Below, piece after piece: positions 33,839 to 42,418 of a stretch of DNA of 64,000 bases. Under the pieces are notes generated by a model that made no database searches, had not been told where the DNA came from, and worked only from the letters and a program-made list of their open reading frames with translations. The stretch comes from Flavobacteriales bacterium (GTDB lineage: Bacteria; Bacteroidota; Bacteroidia; UBA10329): positions 62,001-126,000 of the forward strand of contig JACJZQ010000011.1 in the NCBI GenBank assembly GCA_020635495.1. Reading direction: 5' to 3'. The first letter of the stretch is position 1; every line of letters starts with the position of its first letter. The position numbers and the translations under genes were made by a program.

Positions 33839-36355
33839 CTAAAACTTCATCACGATTTTAGCATTGATACGCCTTGCTGTGAGATAATTCGGAACCGCAT
33901 ATTGACGGTTGGTGATGTCCGAGATCCACAGGTAACTCAATGTGTTGTTCGTTCCCAAAAGGTTGAACACCTCAAGGCTTATCCAGATTGATTTGAAGTA
34001 TTTGAGTGGATTTTTCGGTCCAACGAATTTCTTTTTCTCACCCAGCAAGAGGTAAGAGAAACCGATGTCAACTCTTCTATATGGTGGAATACGTAGCGTA
34101 TCGCGATAACGCGTGTAATCAGGTGGTCCGAAAGGCATTCCCGTTCCAAATACCAAGTTCAAGTGCATTTTGAGTTGAGGAAGTTTTGGAACATAATCTT
34201 GGAAGTACAGCGCAAAGTTGACGCGCTGATCGGTCGGGCGAGGAATAAAGCCCGGCTCTCTTCGAATACTGTCGGCAACAACCTGATCTTCCGTAACCCC
34301 AAAAACGATCTGCTCACCAGACGAATTGTAATAATCGTAGTAGAAGTCATCCAGAATGTCTTCCTGAACGGTCATTACCGACATACTCATCCAAGACTCG
34401 ATTCCCTTCACGAATTCCCCGTTCACTTTCAGGTCAAGTCCTGTGGCATAACCGCGAGAATTGTTCTTGGCGTAATAACGGATTCGAACGTTATCGATCT
34501 CGTAGGTCACAAGGTCGTTCAAGTATTTGTAATACACTTCAGCAACCAATTTGAACGGACGCCTCCACGCCTTGAAGTTGTAGTCCATTCCAATCACTGC
34601 GTGATACGATTGCTGCGCACGAACATTGGTGTTCAACTGCCCGTTCAGATCACGCAACTCGCGGTAAAATGGCGGCTGATAGTACATTCCGCCTGAAGCG
34701 CGGAAGATCATATCTGCTTTATTCCATTTTGGGTCGAACGAATAATTGACACGAGGCGTGGCCACAAACTGCTTATTCACATCCCAGTAATGGAAACGGA
34801 CACCGGCCGTCAAACGGTGCTTGCTTGTGTCCGAAAACATCCATGTGTTCTGTAGGTAACCTGCCGTTCGGTGACTACGAAGATTGATCTCCGTTTTCAG
34901 CACTTCAGTCAGTGTTAACTCATTCTGATTCAGCGGAATGGAATAGCCAGAGCTATCGATCATTTCCCACTCGCTCAGCTTATCGTTAATGTCTTCATAT
35001 TGGTATTTGATGCCCCAATCGAGAACGCGATAACCATCAAACCATTTACCGATGTGGCGCAAAGAGATGACGTTGGCTGTGAGGTAATTCCGTGCGTGAT
35101 CAAGGAATGTTCCGATGCCGCGATTGAACGCCACTTCGCCCAAATTGTCTGAGCCGAAATTGTTCTCCAACTGCCCAAGGAAGTATTGACCTTGGACATC
35201 AAACGTCTCCGTTTCGTTAGAGCGGAAACCAGACAGAATTAGCTTGGTTTTGATCTTCGGTGTAGGTCGATATTCTGCCGTAAGCGCACCCAACATGGTC
35301 TCGAACGTGTTCACTTCCTGTCCATCGAAATAGACCGTGAACCGAAGTGCTTCGCTGATGGTCCCGAAGTCGGTTTCTCGGTTTTCAGGAACAAATTGAT
35401 AGCGGTTCTGTGTGTAGTTTCCAAGGAAGCTGAAACTCCATTTATCGTTGACATCGAAATTCAATAAGCCTTGCGCATCAATGAATCGTGGGCGATACTG
35501 ACCATCTGTGTCCAACGCTCCCAAAACGTATTGGTTAGACCAGTATCTGACGCCAGCCAAGTATGAGAATCGGTAGTCTTTAGATGAGCCTTCGAAATGC
35601 AACGCACCACCAAGCAATGAACCAGAAACCGTAGCTGAAAACTTCCGCGGACGCTTGTATTTTACGTCCAAAACGGAAGACATTTTGTCGCCATACTTGG
35701 CTTCAAAACCACCTGCAGAAAAGTTCAGACTTCCCACAAGATCGGGGTTTACAAAACTCAAACCTTCCTGTTGGCCTGAACGCACCAGGAATGGACGGTA
35801 GATCTCCACATCGTTCACATAAACGAGGTTTTCATCATAGTTACCGCCTCGAACGTTGTATTGAGAACTCAACTCGTTATTGGAACTCACACCCGGGAAT
35901 GTCTTCAGAACTGCTTCAATTCCACCCGAAGCGGTTGGAATGACCACCGCCATTTTCGGGTCAACGCGCTGCATGGTGTTCAAACGATTCACATCGTCCT
36001 TCACAATGGCTTCGTTGATGATGTTTTCCTTCAGGGTTAGAATACGGTCCAGCGTTCTGGTTTCGCCAGCGGCCAAATTCACCTCAAACGTTTGACTTTC
36101 ATGATTTACGTGCGAGAAAACGACCTTCAACGATTCGCCAGCTGGAATCTGCAAGGTGTACTTTCCACTCTCGTCCGTGTACGTTCCCAGCCCAGTTCCA
36201 AGCACAGAAACGTTGGCAATTTCTATTGGCGCCTTGTTTTCATCGCGCAGCGTACCTACCAGCGTTGCCGTTTGAGACCACGCCACCTCCGTTAAGAGTA
36301 AAAGGAGGAGGAATGATATCGGAAATCGGAGAGATATGACGAGGCTTCTTCTCAA
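33839..36355 (-). CDS. TonB-dependent receptor with carboxypeptidase-like N-terminal domain
   Basis: Outer-membrane active transporter. The start is TTG 36355, which overlaps the stop of the upstream gene as TTGA and opens a signal peptide (RRSLVISLRFPISFLLLLLLTEVAWSQ). The frame continues to 36418 but would then overlap the upstream gene by 67 bases. Domains in order: carboxypeptidase regulatory-like beta-sandwich (~30-110, TLRDENKAPIEIANVSV), plug (~115-220, TFPGVSSNNELSSQYNVRGG) and a 22-strand-type barrel ending KIVMKF. The substrate is unknown; no SusD partner is adjacent, which argues against a classical polysaccharide utilisation pair. Confidence 0.9.
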   Translation of the reverse strand: MRRSLVISLRFPISFLLLLLLTEVAWSQTATLVGTLRDENKAPIEIANVSVLGTGLGTYTDESGKYTLQIPAGESLKVVFSHVNHESQTFEVNLAAGETRTLDRILTLKENIINEAIVKDDVNRLNTMQRVDPKMAVVIPTASGGIEAVLKTFPGVSSNNELSSQYNVRGGNYDENLVYVNDVEIYRPFLVRSGQQEGLSFVNPDLVGSLNFSAGGFEAKYGDKMSSVLDVKYKRPRKFSATVSGSLLGGALHFEGSSKDYRFSYLAGVRYWSNQYVLGALDTDGQYRPRFIDAQGLLNFDVNDKWSFSFLGNYTQNRYQFVPENRETDFGTISEALRFTVYFDGQEVNTFETMLGALTAEYRPTPKIKTKLILSGFRSNETETFDVQGQYFLGQLENNFGSDNLGEVAFNRGIGTFLDHARNYLTANVISLRHIGKWFDGYRVLDWGIKYQYEDINDKLSEWEMIDSSGYSIPLNQNELTLTEVLKTEINLRSHRTAGYLQNTWMFSDTSKHRLTAGVRFHYWDVNKQFVATPRVNYSFDPKWNKADMIFRASGGMYYQPPFYRELRDLNGQLNTNVRAQQSYHAVIGMDYNFKAWRRPFKLVAEVYYKYLNDLVTYEIDNVRIRYYAKNNSRGYATGLDLKVNGEFVKGIESWMSMSVMTVQEDILDDFYYDYYNSSGEQIVFGVTEDQVVADSIRREPGFIPRPTDQRVNFALYFQDYVPKLPQLKMHLNLVFGTGMPFGPPDYTRYRDTLRIPPYRRVDIGFSYLLLGEKKKFVGPKNPLKYFKSIWISLEVFNLLGTNNTLSYLWISDITNRQYAVPNYLTARRINAKIVMKF

Positions 36356-37020
36356 TACCTGCCTTTTTTCTTCTTTTTGAACGTGCCGTCTTTCCAAGCC
36401 TTGATGAACTTGGCCCATGCAATTGGATTCAACAGGTTGTTTGGTGGCAATTGCCCAGCATAGTACAGTTGGTTGGCGCGCATCTGATTGGCGATCTTGA
36501 AGCTTTCGCTACCAGATGCTTCCATGTTCTCCATACGTTCCTTGAGTTCGGCCCGTTCCAGATTTCGCATGGCTATCTGTTTGTCATCTTCCGGAAGACG
36601 AAGGTCCAAGAACGCTTGTCTGAACTGCTCTTTGGTTGGCCAAGGATAGATCACTGCTTCCTGCAGAATAACGGTGTCAACGTCCATCATCTGAATGAGC
36701 GAGTAATTCTTTCTGTCCAATGAATCTGGAATCACGAAGTAGGCTTCCTTAAAACCAACATAGGCGAACTCAATGGTATCGCCTTTTTCGGCCACGAAAG
36801 AGAAGTAGCCGTAGTAATCTGAAATGGTACCGCGGTTAGATCCTTTGATCATCACGGTGGCAAACGGAACGGCATCCAAACTATCTCTTGTAAGCAATAC
36901 CCCAGAGAATTGAATAAGACTATCGTTTTTGGATTGGGCTGCCGCACGGTTGTTGAATGAATCCGTGATAAGGATTCCAACCGCAAACAGAAGTATTGAA
37001 AGTGTTCTTAAAAGATTCAT
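36352..37020 (-). CDS. Carboxypeptidase-like regulatory-domain exported protein
   Basis: ATG 37020 is preferred to the earlier in-frame ATG at 37041 because it begins the signal peptide (MNLLRTLSILLFAVGILITDSF). Residues ~42-125 are a carboxypeptidase regulatory-like (CarboxypepD_reg) beta-sandwich: FSGVLLTRDSLDAVPFATVMIKG then GYFSFVAEKGDTIEFAYVG. The C-terminal part is helical and ends KKKKKGRY. It overlaps the TonB-dependent receptor start (TTGA), so the two are coupled and may act at the same receptor. Confidence 0.82.
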   Translation of the reverse strand: MNLLRTLSILLFAVGILITDSFNNRAAAQSKNDSLIQFSGVLLTRDSLDAVPFATVMIKGSNRGTISDYYGYFSFVAEKGDTIEFAYVGFKEAYFVIPDSLDRKNYSLIQMMDVDTVILQEAVIYPWPTKEQFRQAFLDLRLPEDDKQIAMRNLERAELKERMENMEASGSESFKIANQMRANQLYYAGQLPPNNLLNPIAWAKFIKAWKDGTFKKKKKGRY

Positions 37021-37052
37021 GCCTATGCCTCGGTAACGCATTTGTTCGGGTT

Positions 37053-37583
37053 CTATTGTTGGGCAAATTTTTCCATCACTTCAACAATGCTGAAGATCAT
37101 CTCATCATTCTCGGGCGTGTCAGATTCAGAGAGGTATGCTTTCAATCTTAGCGTCTCATTCTCCAGCATTTCCTGGTCTTTGATGTCCTCCCAATTCTCG
37201 ATGATGGTTAAAACCTCCAGACACTCCATGTAGCTACCCGTACTTGCAACGGTTATCAGGTCTGGCAATCTGTGGCTAAGGTCCAATCCGGTTTGCCAGC
37301 AGGCCGAAAGCATGATCACTCTTATATCGAAGAATTCTGGATTGTTCAGTTGATTCACTAATTCCTCAACCGCATCTTGGTCTTTCAGGTCGAAAAGCAT
37401 CTGAGAAATGGCGTTCTCAATCCCAATTTCGGTGGTGTCTCGCAGGGCGGTCAAAACATCAGCAATAAAACTGGCATCTCCACCTTTTTTGAGTTTGTCG
37501 ATGGCCTTGAGAGCAAGGTTTTCGTCATTGCTCTTCAGGTCTTTGATAACTGCTTCTCGGTTGTTCTTACTTATGCCTGCCAT
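37053..37583 (-). CDS. HEAT-like repeat protein
   Basis: A soluble protein of 176 residues composed of short helical pairs: AVIKDLKSNDENLALKAIDKL, then SFIADVLTALRDTTEIGIENAISQML, then AVEELVNQLNNPEFFDIRVIMLSACWQTG. The pattern resembles HEAT repeats. The C-terminus is acidic. There is no signal peptide. It probably mediates protein contacts, but no partner is evident. A TAnnTTCG -7 variant lies just upstream. Confidence 0.75.
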   Translation of the reverse strand: MAGISKNNREAVIKDLKSNDENLALKAIDKLKKGGDASFIADVLTALRDTTEIGIENAISQMLFDLKDQDAVEELVNQLNNPEFFDIRVIMLSACWQTGLDLSHRLPDLITVASTGSYMECLEVLTIIENWEDIKDQEMLENETLRLKAYLSESDTPENDEMIFSIVEVMEKFAQQ

Positions 37584-37593
37584 GATTCGGGGC

Positions 37594-37601
37594 GCGAAGG
37601 T
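37594..37601 (-). promoter_or_regulatory. -7 promoter-like element (TAnnTTCG variant) of the HEAT-like gene
   Basis: Minus strand reads TACCTTCG, one base from the TAnnTTTG consensus, 10 bases before the ATG. Confidence 0.4.
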
Positions 37602-37607
37602 ACTGAA

Positions 37608-38276
37608 TCAGCCCCGACTTCCGAAGATGGAACTGCCAATACGTACCATGGTACTGCCTTCTTCGATGGCTATCTGGTAATCGCCAGACATGCCCATTGA
37701 GATTTCTTTGAAAGAATCGTTGTTCAGAAAGAACTCGGATTTCAAAGTTTCAAAGATCGATTTCAACGTTCGGAACTCATCCCGAACTTGCTTCTCATTA
37801 TCCGTAAAAGTGGCCATGCCCATAACCCCAACAATTTCCGCATGCTCCATGGCCAAGTATTCTTCTGACCGTAACAGTTGGCGCGCTTCTTCTAGGTCAA
37901 GCCCAAATTTGGTTTCCTCTTGGGCAATATGAAACTGCAGCAATGCTTTGATGGTTCGGTTGTTCTTCTCCGCCTCTTTGTTGATTTCCGCCAGTAAACG
38001 AAGACTGTCTACGGCATGAATCAAACTCACAAAAGGTGCAATGTATTTCACCTTGTTCCGCTGTAAATGGCCTATCATGTGCCATTCAATATCCTTAGGA
38101 AGCTGCTCGGATTTATCAGCAAGTTCAGGAACGCGATTCTCTCCAAAAACGCGCTGACCAGCTTCGTAAGCTTCCAAAATATCTTCCTTTGGTTTGGTTT
38201 TGGAAACCGCTACAAGCGTAACGCTTGCAGGAATTTCCTTCCTGATTGCCTGTAAATTAGATTCGATAATTCCCAT
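37608..38276 (-). CDS. YggS-family PLP homeostasis protein
   Basis: A single-domain fold-type III PLP protein (PLPHP/YggS/PROSC) that helps maintain free PLP and amino-acid balance. The PLP lysine lies in LVAVSKTKPKEDI (around residue 26). Other family segments are the EAGQRVFGENRVPELADK stretch, HMIGHLQRNKVK and the C-terminal SMGMSGDYQIAIEEGSTMVRIGSSIFG. The length of 222 residues is typical. It is monocistronic or begins a unit with the HEAT-like gene. Confidence 0.95.
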   Translation of the reverse strand: MGIIESNLQAIRKEIPASVTLVAVSKTKPKEDILEAYEAGQRVFGENRVPELADKSEQLPKDIEWHMIGHLQRNKVKYIAPFVSLIHAVDSLRLLAEINKEAEKNNRTIKALLQFHIAQEETKFGLDLEEARQLLRSEEYLAMEHAEIVGVMGMATFTDNEKQVRDEFRTLKSIFETLKSEFFLNNDSFKEISMGMSGDYQIAIEEGSTMVRIGSSIFGSRG

Positions 38277-38320
38277 TTCTGCTGCAAAGTAAACAAGCTT
38301 AACCCAACCATGTTGTTTGA

Positions 38321-38328
38321 TAAATTTG
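38321..38328 (+). promoter_or_regulatory. -7 promoter element of the alpha/beta hydrolase gene
   Basis: Reads TAAATTTG, a full TAnnTTTG match, 4 bases before the ATG at 38333, so the mRNA is probably leaderless or has a very short leader. Confidence 0.55.
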
Positions 38329-38332
38329 AGCC

Positions 38333-39181
38333 ATGAGTATTCTGAAAGAAATGGAGAAGCATGGGGCGTATGCCCAGCTTTCTGATGGTAAGGTCAGGTA
38401 TGAGTTGGCCGGTCCGGAAAATGCCGAGTTGGTAGTGCTTATCCACGGATTGATAGGCCACATGCATGTTTGGGACTATCAGTTCCAGTTTCTTTTGGAG
38501 AAAGGCTATCGTGTTTTACGATTCGATCTTTACGGACGAGGATTTTCAGAGCGCGTTAAGGGAGAACACGGAGGGGAATTGTTCATGGCTCAACTTTCAG
38601 AACTGCTTCAGTTTTTGAAGATTGAGCGGAAATTCCATCTCGTTGGACTTTCAATGGGTGGAGCTATCAGTACGCGGTTTACAAGCCATCATCCTGAAAA
38701 GGTAAAGTCTATTTTTCTTGTCGATTGCTACGGAATTCCAACGCCAAATGATCCTGGAATCAGGGTTGTGCAACCCAGGTTGATCGGTGAGGCGTTGATC
38801 GGAACGTTGGGTGGACCGATACTGAAGCGGGCTCCCATAAAAGGTGTGTATGACAAAAAGAAACACGCTGGGTTTGCCAAATGGTTTTCGGCTCCGTTGG
38901 TGATAAAAGGTTCAAAACGGGCATTGCTGAGCACCTTGCGCAATTTCATGTTGGAGAATCATGTTCCTCATTACGAAAGACTGAATCACCTGGATATTCC
39001 TAAACTCATTCTTTGGGGTAAGGAGGATGCGGTGCTTCCATTCGAATACGGAAAGCAGATACATGGTCTGTTGCCCAACGCCCGATTTGAGGTTTTTGAA
39101 AAGTGCGGACATGTACCACAATTTGAAGAACCAGAGAAATTCAATGCACTGATGTTCAATTGGTTAAAGGAGAATGTATGA
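38333..39181 (+). CDS. Alpha/beta-hydrolase fold esterase/hydrolase
   Basis: The catalytic triad is visible: nucleophile Ser in the elbow GLSMGGAIS, Asp in LWGKEDAVLPFEYG and His in KCGHVPQFEEPEKF. The oxyanion strand is VVLIHGLIGHMHVWDYQF. There is no signal peptide, so it is cytosolic, and it resembles monoglyceride lipase or haloacid-type esterases. The substrate is unknown. It overlaps the following gene by ATGA. Confidence 0.9.
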   Translation: MSILKEMEKHGAYAQLSDGKVRYELAGPENAELVVLIHGLIGHMHVWDYQFQFLLEKGYRVLRFDLYGRGFSERVKGEHGGELFMAQLSELLQFLKIERKFHLVGLSMGGAISTRFTSHHPEKVKSIFLVDCYGIPTPNDPGIRVVQPRLIGEALIGTLGGPILKRAPIKGVYDKKKHAGFAKWFSAPLVIKGSKRALLSTLRNFMLENHVPHYERLNHLDIPKLILWGKEDAVLPFEYGKQIHGLLPNARFEVFEKCGHVPQFEEPEKFNALMFNWLKENV

Positions 39182-40272
39182 GAATTATCCTGATTCTAAC
39201 TCTTGCGGTTGTTACTGTTCAAGCTCAAAACCCTGAAGAGTTTCTGAACGAGATCAATCTTCCAGAAGGTTTTAAGATCGAGGTCTTTGCTTCGAATATT
39301 GAAAATGCAAGGTCGTTGGAGAAAGGTCCTGACGGAGTCGTATTCTTAGGTAATCGAGGCGGTGGAAAGGTCTACGCTTTAGTAGACAAAGACCTTGATG
39401 GCAAAGCCGACAATACGTATGTCTTGGCCGAAGGATTGAACCAACCGAATGGTGTGGCATTCAGGAATGGGGACCTCTACATTGGAGAGATAAGTCGCAT
39501 TTCAGTAATGCGAGACATCGTGAATCATTTGGTCGATCCTCCAAAAATGGAAACCATCCGAGATGATTTCCCGACTGAATCTCACCACGGTGCCAAGCAC
39601 ATTGCATTCGGTCCGGATGGGAAACTGTATGTGCCTGTTGGAGCACCATGTAATATCTGTTTGGAAGAGGATGAGCGGTTTGCTTCCATTATGAGAATGA
39701 ATGCAGATGGAACTGAATTGGAGTTGTTTGCGTCTGGAATCCGCAATACGGTTGGGCTGGCTTGGCATCCGCAAACAAAAGAGCTTTGGTTCACCGACAA
39801 CGGCAGAGATTGGTTGGGCGACAACAAACCCAATGATGAGTTGAACCATGCACCGAGACAAGGAATGCATTTCGGTTATCCGTTCTGCCATAATGGTGAT
39901 CTGCCCGACCCAAAATTCGGAGACCAACGCGATTGTGCGGAATTTGAACCCCCTGTTCAAAAGTTGCTCCCGCACATTGCTCCTTTGGGTTTGACGTTTC
40001 TGGAAAAAGATGCGTTTCCTGAGTCTTACAGAAGTTCTGTCTTTATTGCCGAGCATGGGTCTTGGAACAGAACAACACCGATCGGTTACCGCGTTTCTAG
40101 AGTTGAACTAATTGATGGTAAGGCTGTTACGTATGAAGCATTTGCAGATGGCTGGTTGCAAGGTTCCAAGCGACTTGGACGACCAGTTGATGTCCTTGAA
40201 CTCAACGATGGCAGCCTTCTTGTTTCTGATGACCACGCCAACTGCGTTTACCGAATAACCTACACGAAATGA
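39178..40272 (+). CDS. Sorbosone/glucose dehydrogenase (GSDH)-like secreted protein
   Basis: ATG 39178 overlaps the previous stop (ATGA) and starts the signal peptide MRIILILTLAVVTVQAQ. The six-bladed propeller shows FKIEVFASNIENARSLEKGPDGVVFLGNR, GAKHIAFGPDGKLYVPVGAPCN and ELWFTDNGRDWLGDN, as in PQQ-dependent aldose/sorbosone dehydrogenases. The catalytic His may lie in the ESHHGAKH segment. Cys residues (PCNICLEEDERF) may form a disulfide. No c-type heme motif is present. The substrate is not predictable. Confidence 0.85.
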   Translation: MRIILILTLAVVTVQAQNPEEFLNEINLPEGFKIEVFASNIENARSLEKGPDGVVFLGNRGGGKVYALVDKDLDGKADNTYVLAEGLNQPNGVAFRNGDLYIGEISRISVMRDIVNHLVDPPKMETIRDDFPTESHHGAKHIAFGPDGKLYVPVGAPCNICLEEDERFASIMRMNADGTELELFASGIRNTVGLAWHPQTKELWFTDNGRDWLGDNKPNDELNHAPRQGMHFGYPFCHNGDLPDPKFGDQRDCAEFEPPVQKLLPHIAPLGLTFLEKDAFPESYRSSVFIAEHGSWNRTTPIGYRVSRVELIDGKAVTYEAFADGWLQGSKRLGRPVDVLELNDGSLLVSDDHANCVYRITYTK

Positions 40273-40622
40273 ATCTTTTCATAAAAATCATCATCTCATC
40301 TTTAGCAATCTTCTTAACCGCTTATCTATTGCCCGGAGTAACGGTAGATACCTATGTAACTGCCATTTGGGTAGCTATTGTTTTGGCGCTACTCAACGGA
40401 TTCTTAAAACCTGTTCTCGTCATTTTAACCATACCCGTTACACTCGTAACGCTTGGCCTTTTTCTGTTGGTTATCAATGCGGCCATCATTCTATTGGCTG
40501 ACAATTTTGTTGACGGCTTTTCCGTTAACGGATTCTGGTGGGCGTTGGTTTGTAGTTTGGTGCTATCGGTTGTCACGTCTGTGATGGAAGGTGTCGGAAA
40601 GTCTGATAAGAAATCAGCCTGA
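40269..40622 (+). CDS. Phage-holin-family (YvlD-like) four-helix membrane protein
   Basis: A protein of 117 residues with four membrane segments (IIISSLAIFLTAYLLPGVTV, AIWVAIVLALLNGFL, LVTLGLFLLVINAAIILL, FWWALVCSLVLSVVTSVM). The motif NGFLKPVLVILTIPVTLVTLGLF is characteristic of the DUF-type mycobacterial-4-TM holin/YvlD family. These are chromosomal membrane proteins, not lysis holins. It overlaps the upstream gene by ATGA. Confidence 0.9.
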   Translation: MNLFIKIIISSLAIFLTAYLLPGVTVDTYVTAIWVAIVLALLNGFLKPVLVILTIPVTLVTLGLFLLVINAAIILLADNFVDGFSVNGFWWALVCSLVLSVVTSVMEGVGKSDKKSA

Positions 40623-40628
40623 TTTCCC

Positions 40629-41135
40629 ATGATTCCAAGAAAAGCACAATACTACATTGAAGAATTTGCGATGCTAAAGCATCCCGAAGGTGGTTGGTAC
40701 AAGGAGACTTATCGAGATAAAGGAATTATTCCAGCTTCAGAATTGAAAGAGTTTGGCGGAGATAGAAGCTATTCTACTGCGATTTACTTCCTCCTAACGA
40801 ACGGAAACCCATCTGTTTTTCACAGAATTAAAGCGGATGAGATGTGGCATTTCTATGATGGAGATGGCATTGTCATTCACGAATTGGATGAGGCAGGTAG
40901 ATACACAGAGCATCGACTTGGATTGGATATAGAAGAAGGCGAAGAACCACAATTGGTCATCAAAGGCAAAAGTTGGTTCGCCTCGGAGGTAGTCAATGAA
41001 AACGGCTGGTGTTTTGTTGGATGTACAGTTGCCCCAGGGTTTGATTTCGAAGATTTCGAAATGGCCGAAAGAAAGACTTTAATCGAGCAGTATCCTGAAC
41101 ATTCTGCTCTGATTTCTCGATTGACAAGTAGCTAA
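40629..41135 (+). CDS. Cupin-family protein (DUF985-like)
   Basis: A single-domain cupin of 168 residues. The signature motifs are present: LKHPEGGWYKETYRD, the ST-IYFLLTNGNPSVFHRIKADEMWHFYDGD core with the metal-binding-type His/Glu set, and GCTVAPGFDFEDFEMAER. DUF985 members have unclear roles, some as sugar epimerase-like proteins. It lies 6 bases after the YvlD-like gene. Confidence 0.9.
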   Translation: MIPRKAQYYIEEFAMLKHPEGGWYKETYRDKGIIPASELKEFGGDRSYSTAIYFLLTNGNPSVFHRIKADEMWHFYDGDGIVIHELDEAGRYTEHRLGLDIEEGEEPQLVIKGKSWFASEVVNENGWCFVGCTVAPGFDFEDFEMAERKTLIEQYPEHSALISRLTSS

Positions 41136-41138
41136 GAT

Positions 41139-41146
41139 TATCTTCG
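41139..41146 (+). promoter_or_regulatory. -7 promoter-like element (TAnnTTCG variant) of the DnaJ/TerB gene
   Basis: Reads TATCTTCG, one base from TAnnTTTG, 7 bases before the ATG at 41154. Confidence 0.45.
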
Positions 41147-41153
41147 CGGCCGC

Positions 41154-41912
41154 ATGGCGAAATACGCAAAATGGTTAGGCGGTACGCTTGGTTGGGCGTT
41201 TGGTGGGCCGGTTGGGGCTTTACTGGGTTTTGCTTTGGGTACCATATATGACAATGCCAGTGGCGACACGTTGGTTTGGGGAGAACCACAATCAGACCCT
41301 CGGTACAGCACAAGAACCACAAGGACCACAACCGGAGATTTTGAGGCTTCGTTGCTGATTCTGACCGCTGCTGTTATGAAAGCAGATAACTCGGTTAAGA
41401 AGTCGGAACTGGAGTTCGTAAAGCGATTTCTGATCGGCCAATTCGGAGAGGCCAAGGCCAGAGAACAGTTGCTGATTTTGCGGGAAATTCTGAAGAAGCC
41501 GATAGAAATTCGGCAGGTGAGTTCGCAGATTCGAATGTTCATGGATCATTCTTCGCGCTTGCAACTGATGCACTACCTGTTTCAGTTGGCAAATTCCGAT
41601 AAGGAGATGCACGGTAATGAAATTGATATTCTGACCCGAATCGGCTCTTATTTAGGAATCAGTAAGAAGGATTTCATGAGCATCAAGGCGATGTTCGTTA
41701 TTGAGAATAAGGAATCGGTTTATCAGATATTGGAAATTTCAAGCTCCGCCACTAACGATGAGGTCAAGACTGCCTATCGGAAAATGGCTGTTAAATATCA
41801 TCCTGATAAAGTGAGCCACTTAGGTCCTGAACATCAGAAAGCGGCCAACGAGAAATTTCAAAATCTAGCGCAAGCTTACGAGAGAATCAAGAAGGAGAGA
41901 GGGATGAAGTGA
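41154..41912 (+). CDS. DjlA-like TerB plus DnaJ-domain protein
   Basis: An N-terminal hydrophobic glycine-rich segment (LGGTLGWAFGGPVGALLGFALGTIYD) may insert in the membrane. A central TerB-like helical domain (~60-175) contains SLLILTAAVMKADNSVKKSELEFVKRFL. The C-terminal J domain (~185-250) has the HPD motif in VKYHPDKV, so it stimulates a DnaK-type Hsp70. This order is that of DjlA, a membrane-associated co-chaperone. Its stop codon touches that of the convergent downstream gene. Confidence 0.9.
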   Translation: MAKYAKWLGGTLGWAFGGPVGALLGFALGTIYDNASGDTLVWGEPQSDPRYSTRTTRTTTGDFEASLLILTAAVMKADNSVKKSELEFVKRFLIGQFGEAKAREQLLILREILKKPIEIRQVSSQIRMFMDHSSRLQLMHYLFQLANSDKEMHGNEIDILTRIGSYLGISKKDFMSIKAMFVIENKESVYQILEISSSATNDEVKTAYRKMAVKYHPDKVSHLGPEHQKAANEKFQNLAQAYERIKKERGMK

Positions 41913-42263
41913 TTACTTCACTTGCATGCGCATGGTGCGAACATCGCCACGCTTTTCGTCCACTATCTGAACAACATAAAGGCCCTTATCCAAGCTGGTA
42001 AGATCGATCTTGGCACCGTGGTCGGCTAGCATTTTCATCTCAAAGACCTTTTCACCGATAACGTTGAAGACAATAACGTTCAGTTGAGCAGAACTTCCAG
42101 TAATCATGATGTTGAAAACCCCATCATTCGGATTCGGGTAAATGCGCGCATCCCAATCTGGAAGTGGCGCAACTTCAGTCCCGATCACATCACCACCATT
42201 CACGGCCAAAACAGGTTGTGCAAACAGAAGCGAAGTAAAAATGTATGGTAGTAATCTTTTCAT
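41913..42263 (-). CDS. Minimal T9SS sorting-domain protein
   Basis: A signal peptide (MKRLLPYIFTSLLFAQPVLA) is followed by only about 20 residues (VNGGDVIGTEVAPLPDWD). A complete T9SS type A sorting domain comes next (RIYPNPNDGVFNIMITG ... GLYVVQIVDEKRGDVRTMRMQVK). There is thus almost no cargo. The ATG at 42263 was chosen because the codon before it is a non-ATG TTG. It may be a decoy, a remnant of a longer secreted protein, or a small surface peptide. It is convergent with the DnaJ/TerB gene. Confidence 0.82.
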   Translation of the reverse strand: MKRLLPYIFTSLLFAQPVLAVNGGDVIGTEVAPLPDWDARIYPNPNDGVFNIMITGSSAQLNVIVFNVIGEKVFEMKMLADHGAKIDLTSLDKGLYVVQIVDEKRGDVRTMRMQVK

Positions 42264-42418
42264 CAAGGGCTAAAGTATCAGCGTCAATTCTTAATAAAAA
42301 TACGAAGCTAGTTAAGTAATGTTAAGGTTGTTCGTCTAAAAGCTTGCAATAATCTTACCACGCTTTGCGTTGGCGACCGATTTTGACAGTTTTACAATCT
42401 AAAACGTTGCGTTTTCCG

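Noticed and set aside
40269..40622. Phage holin and prophage remnant
   Set aside because: YvlD-like proteins are normal chromosomal membrane proteins; no other phage gene is nearby.
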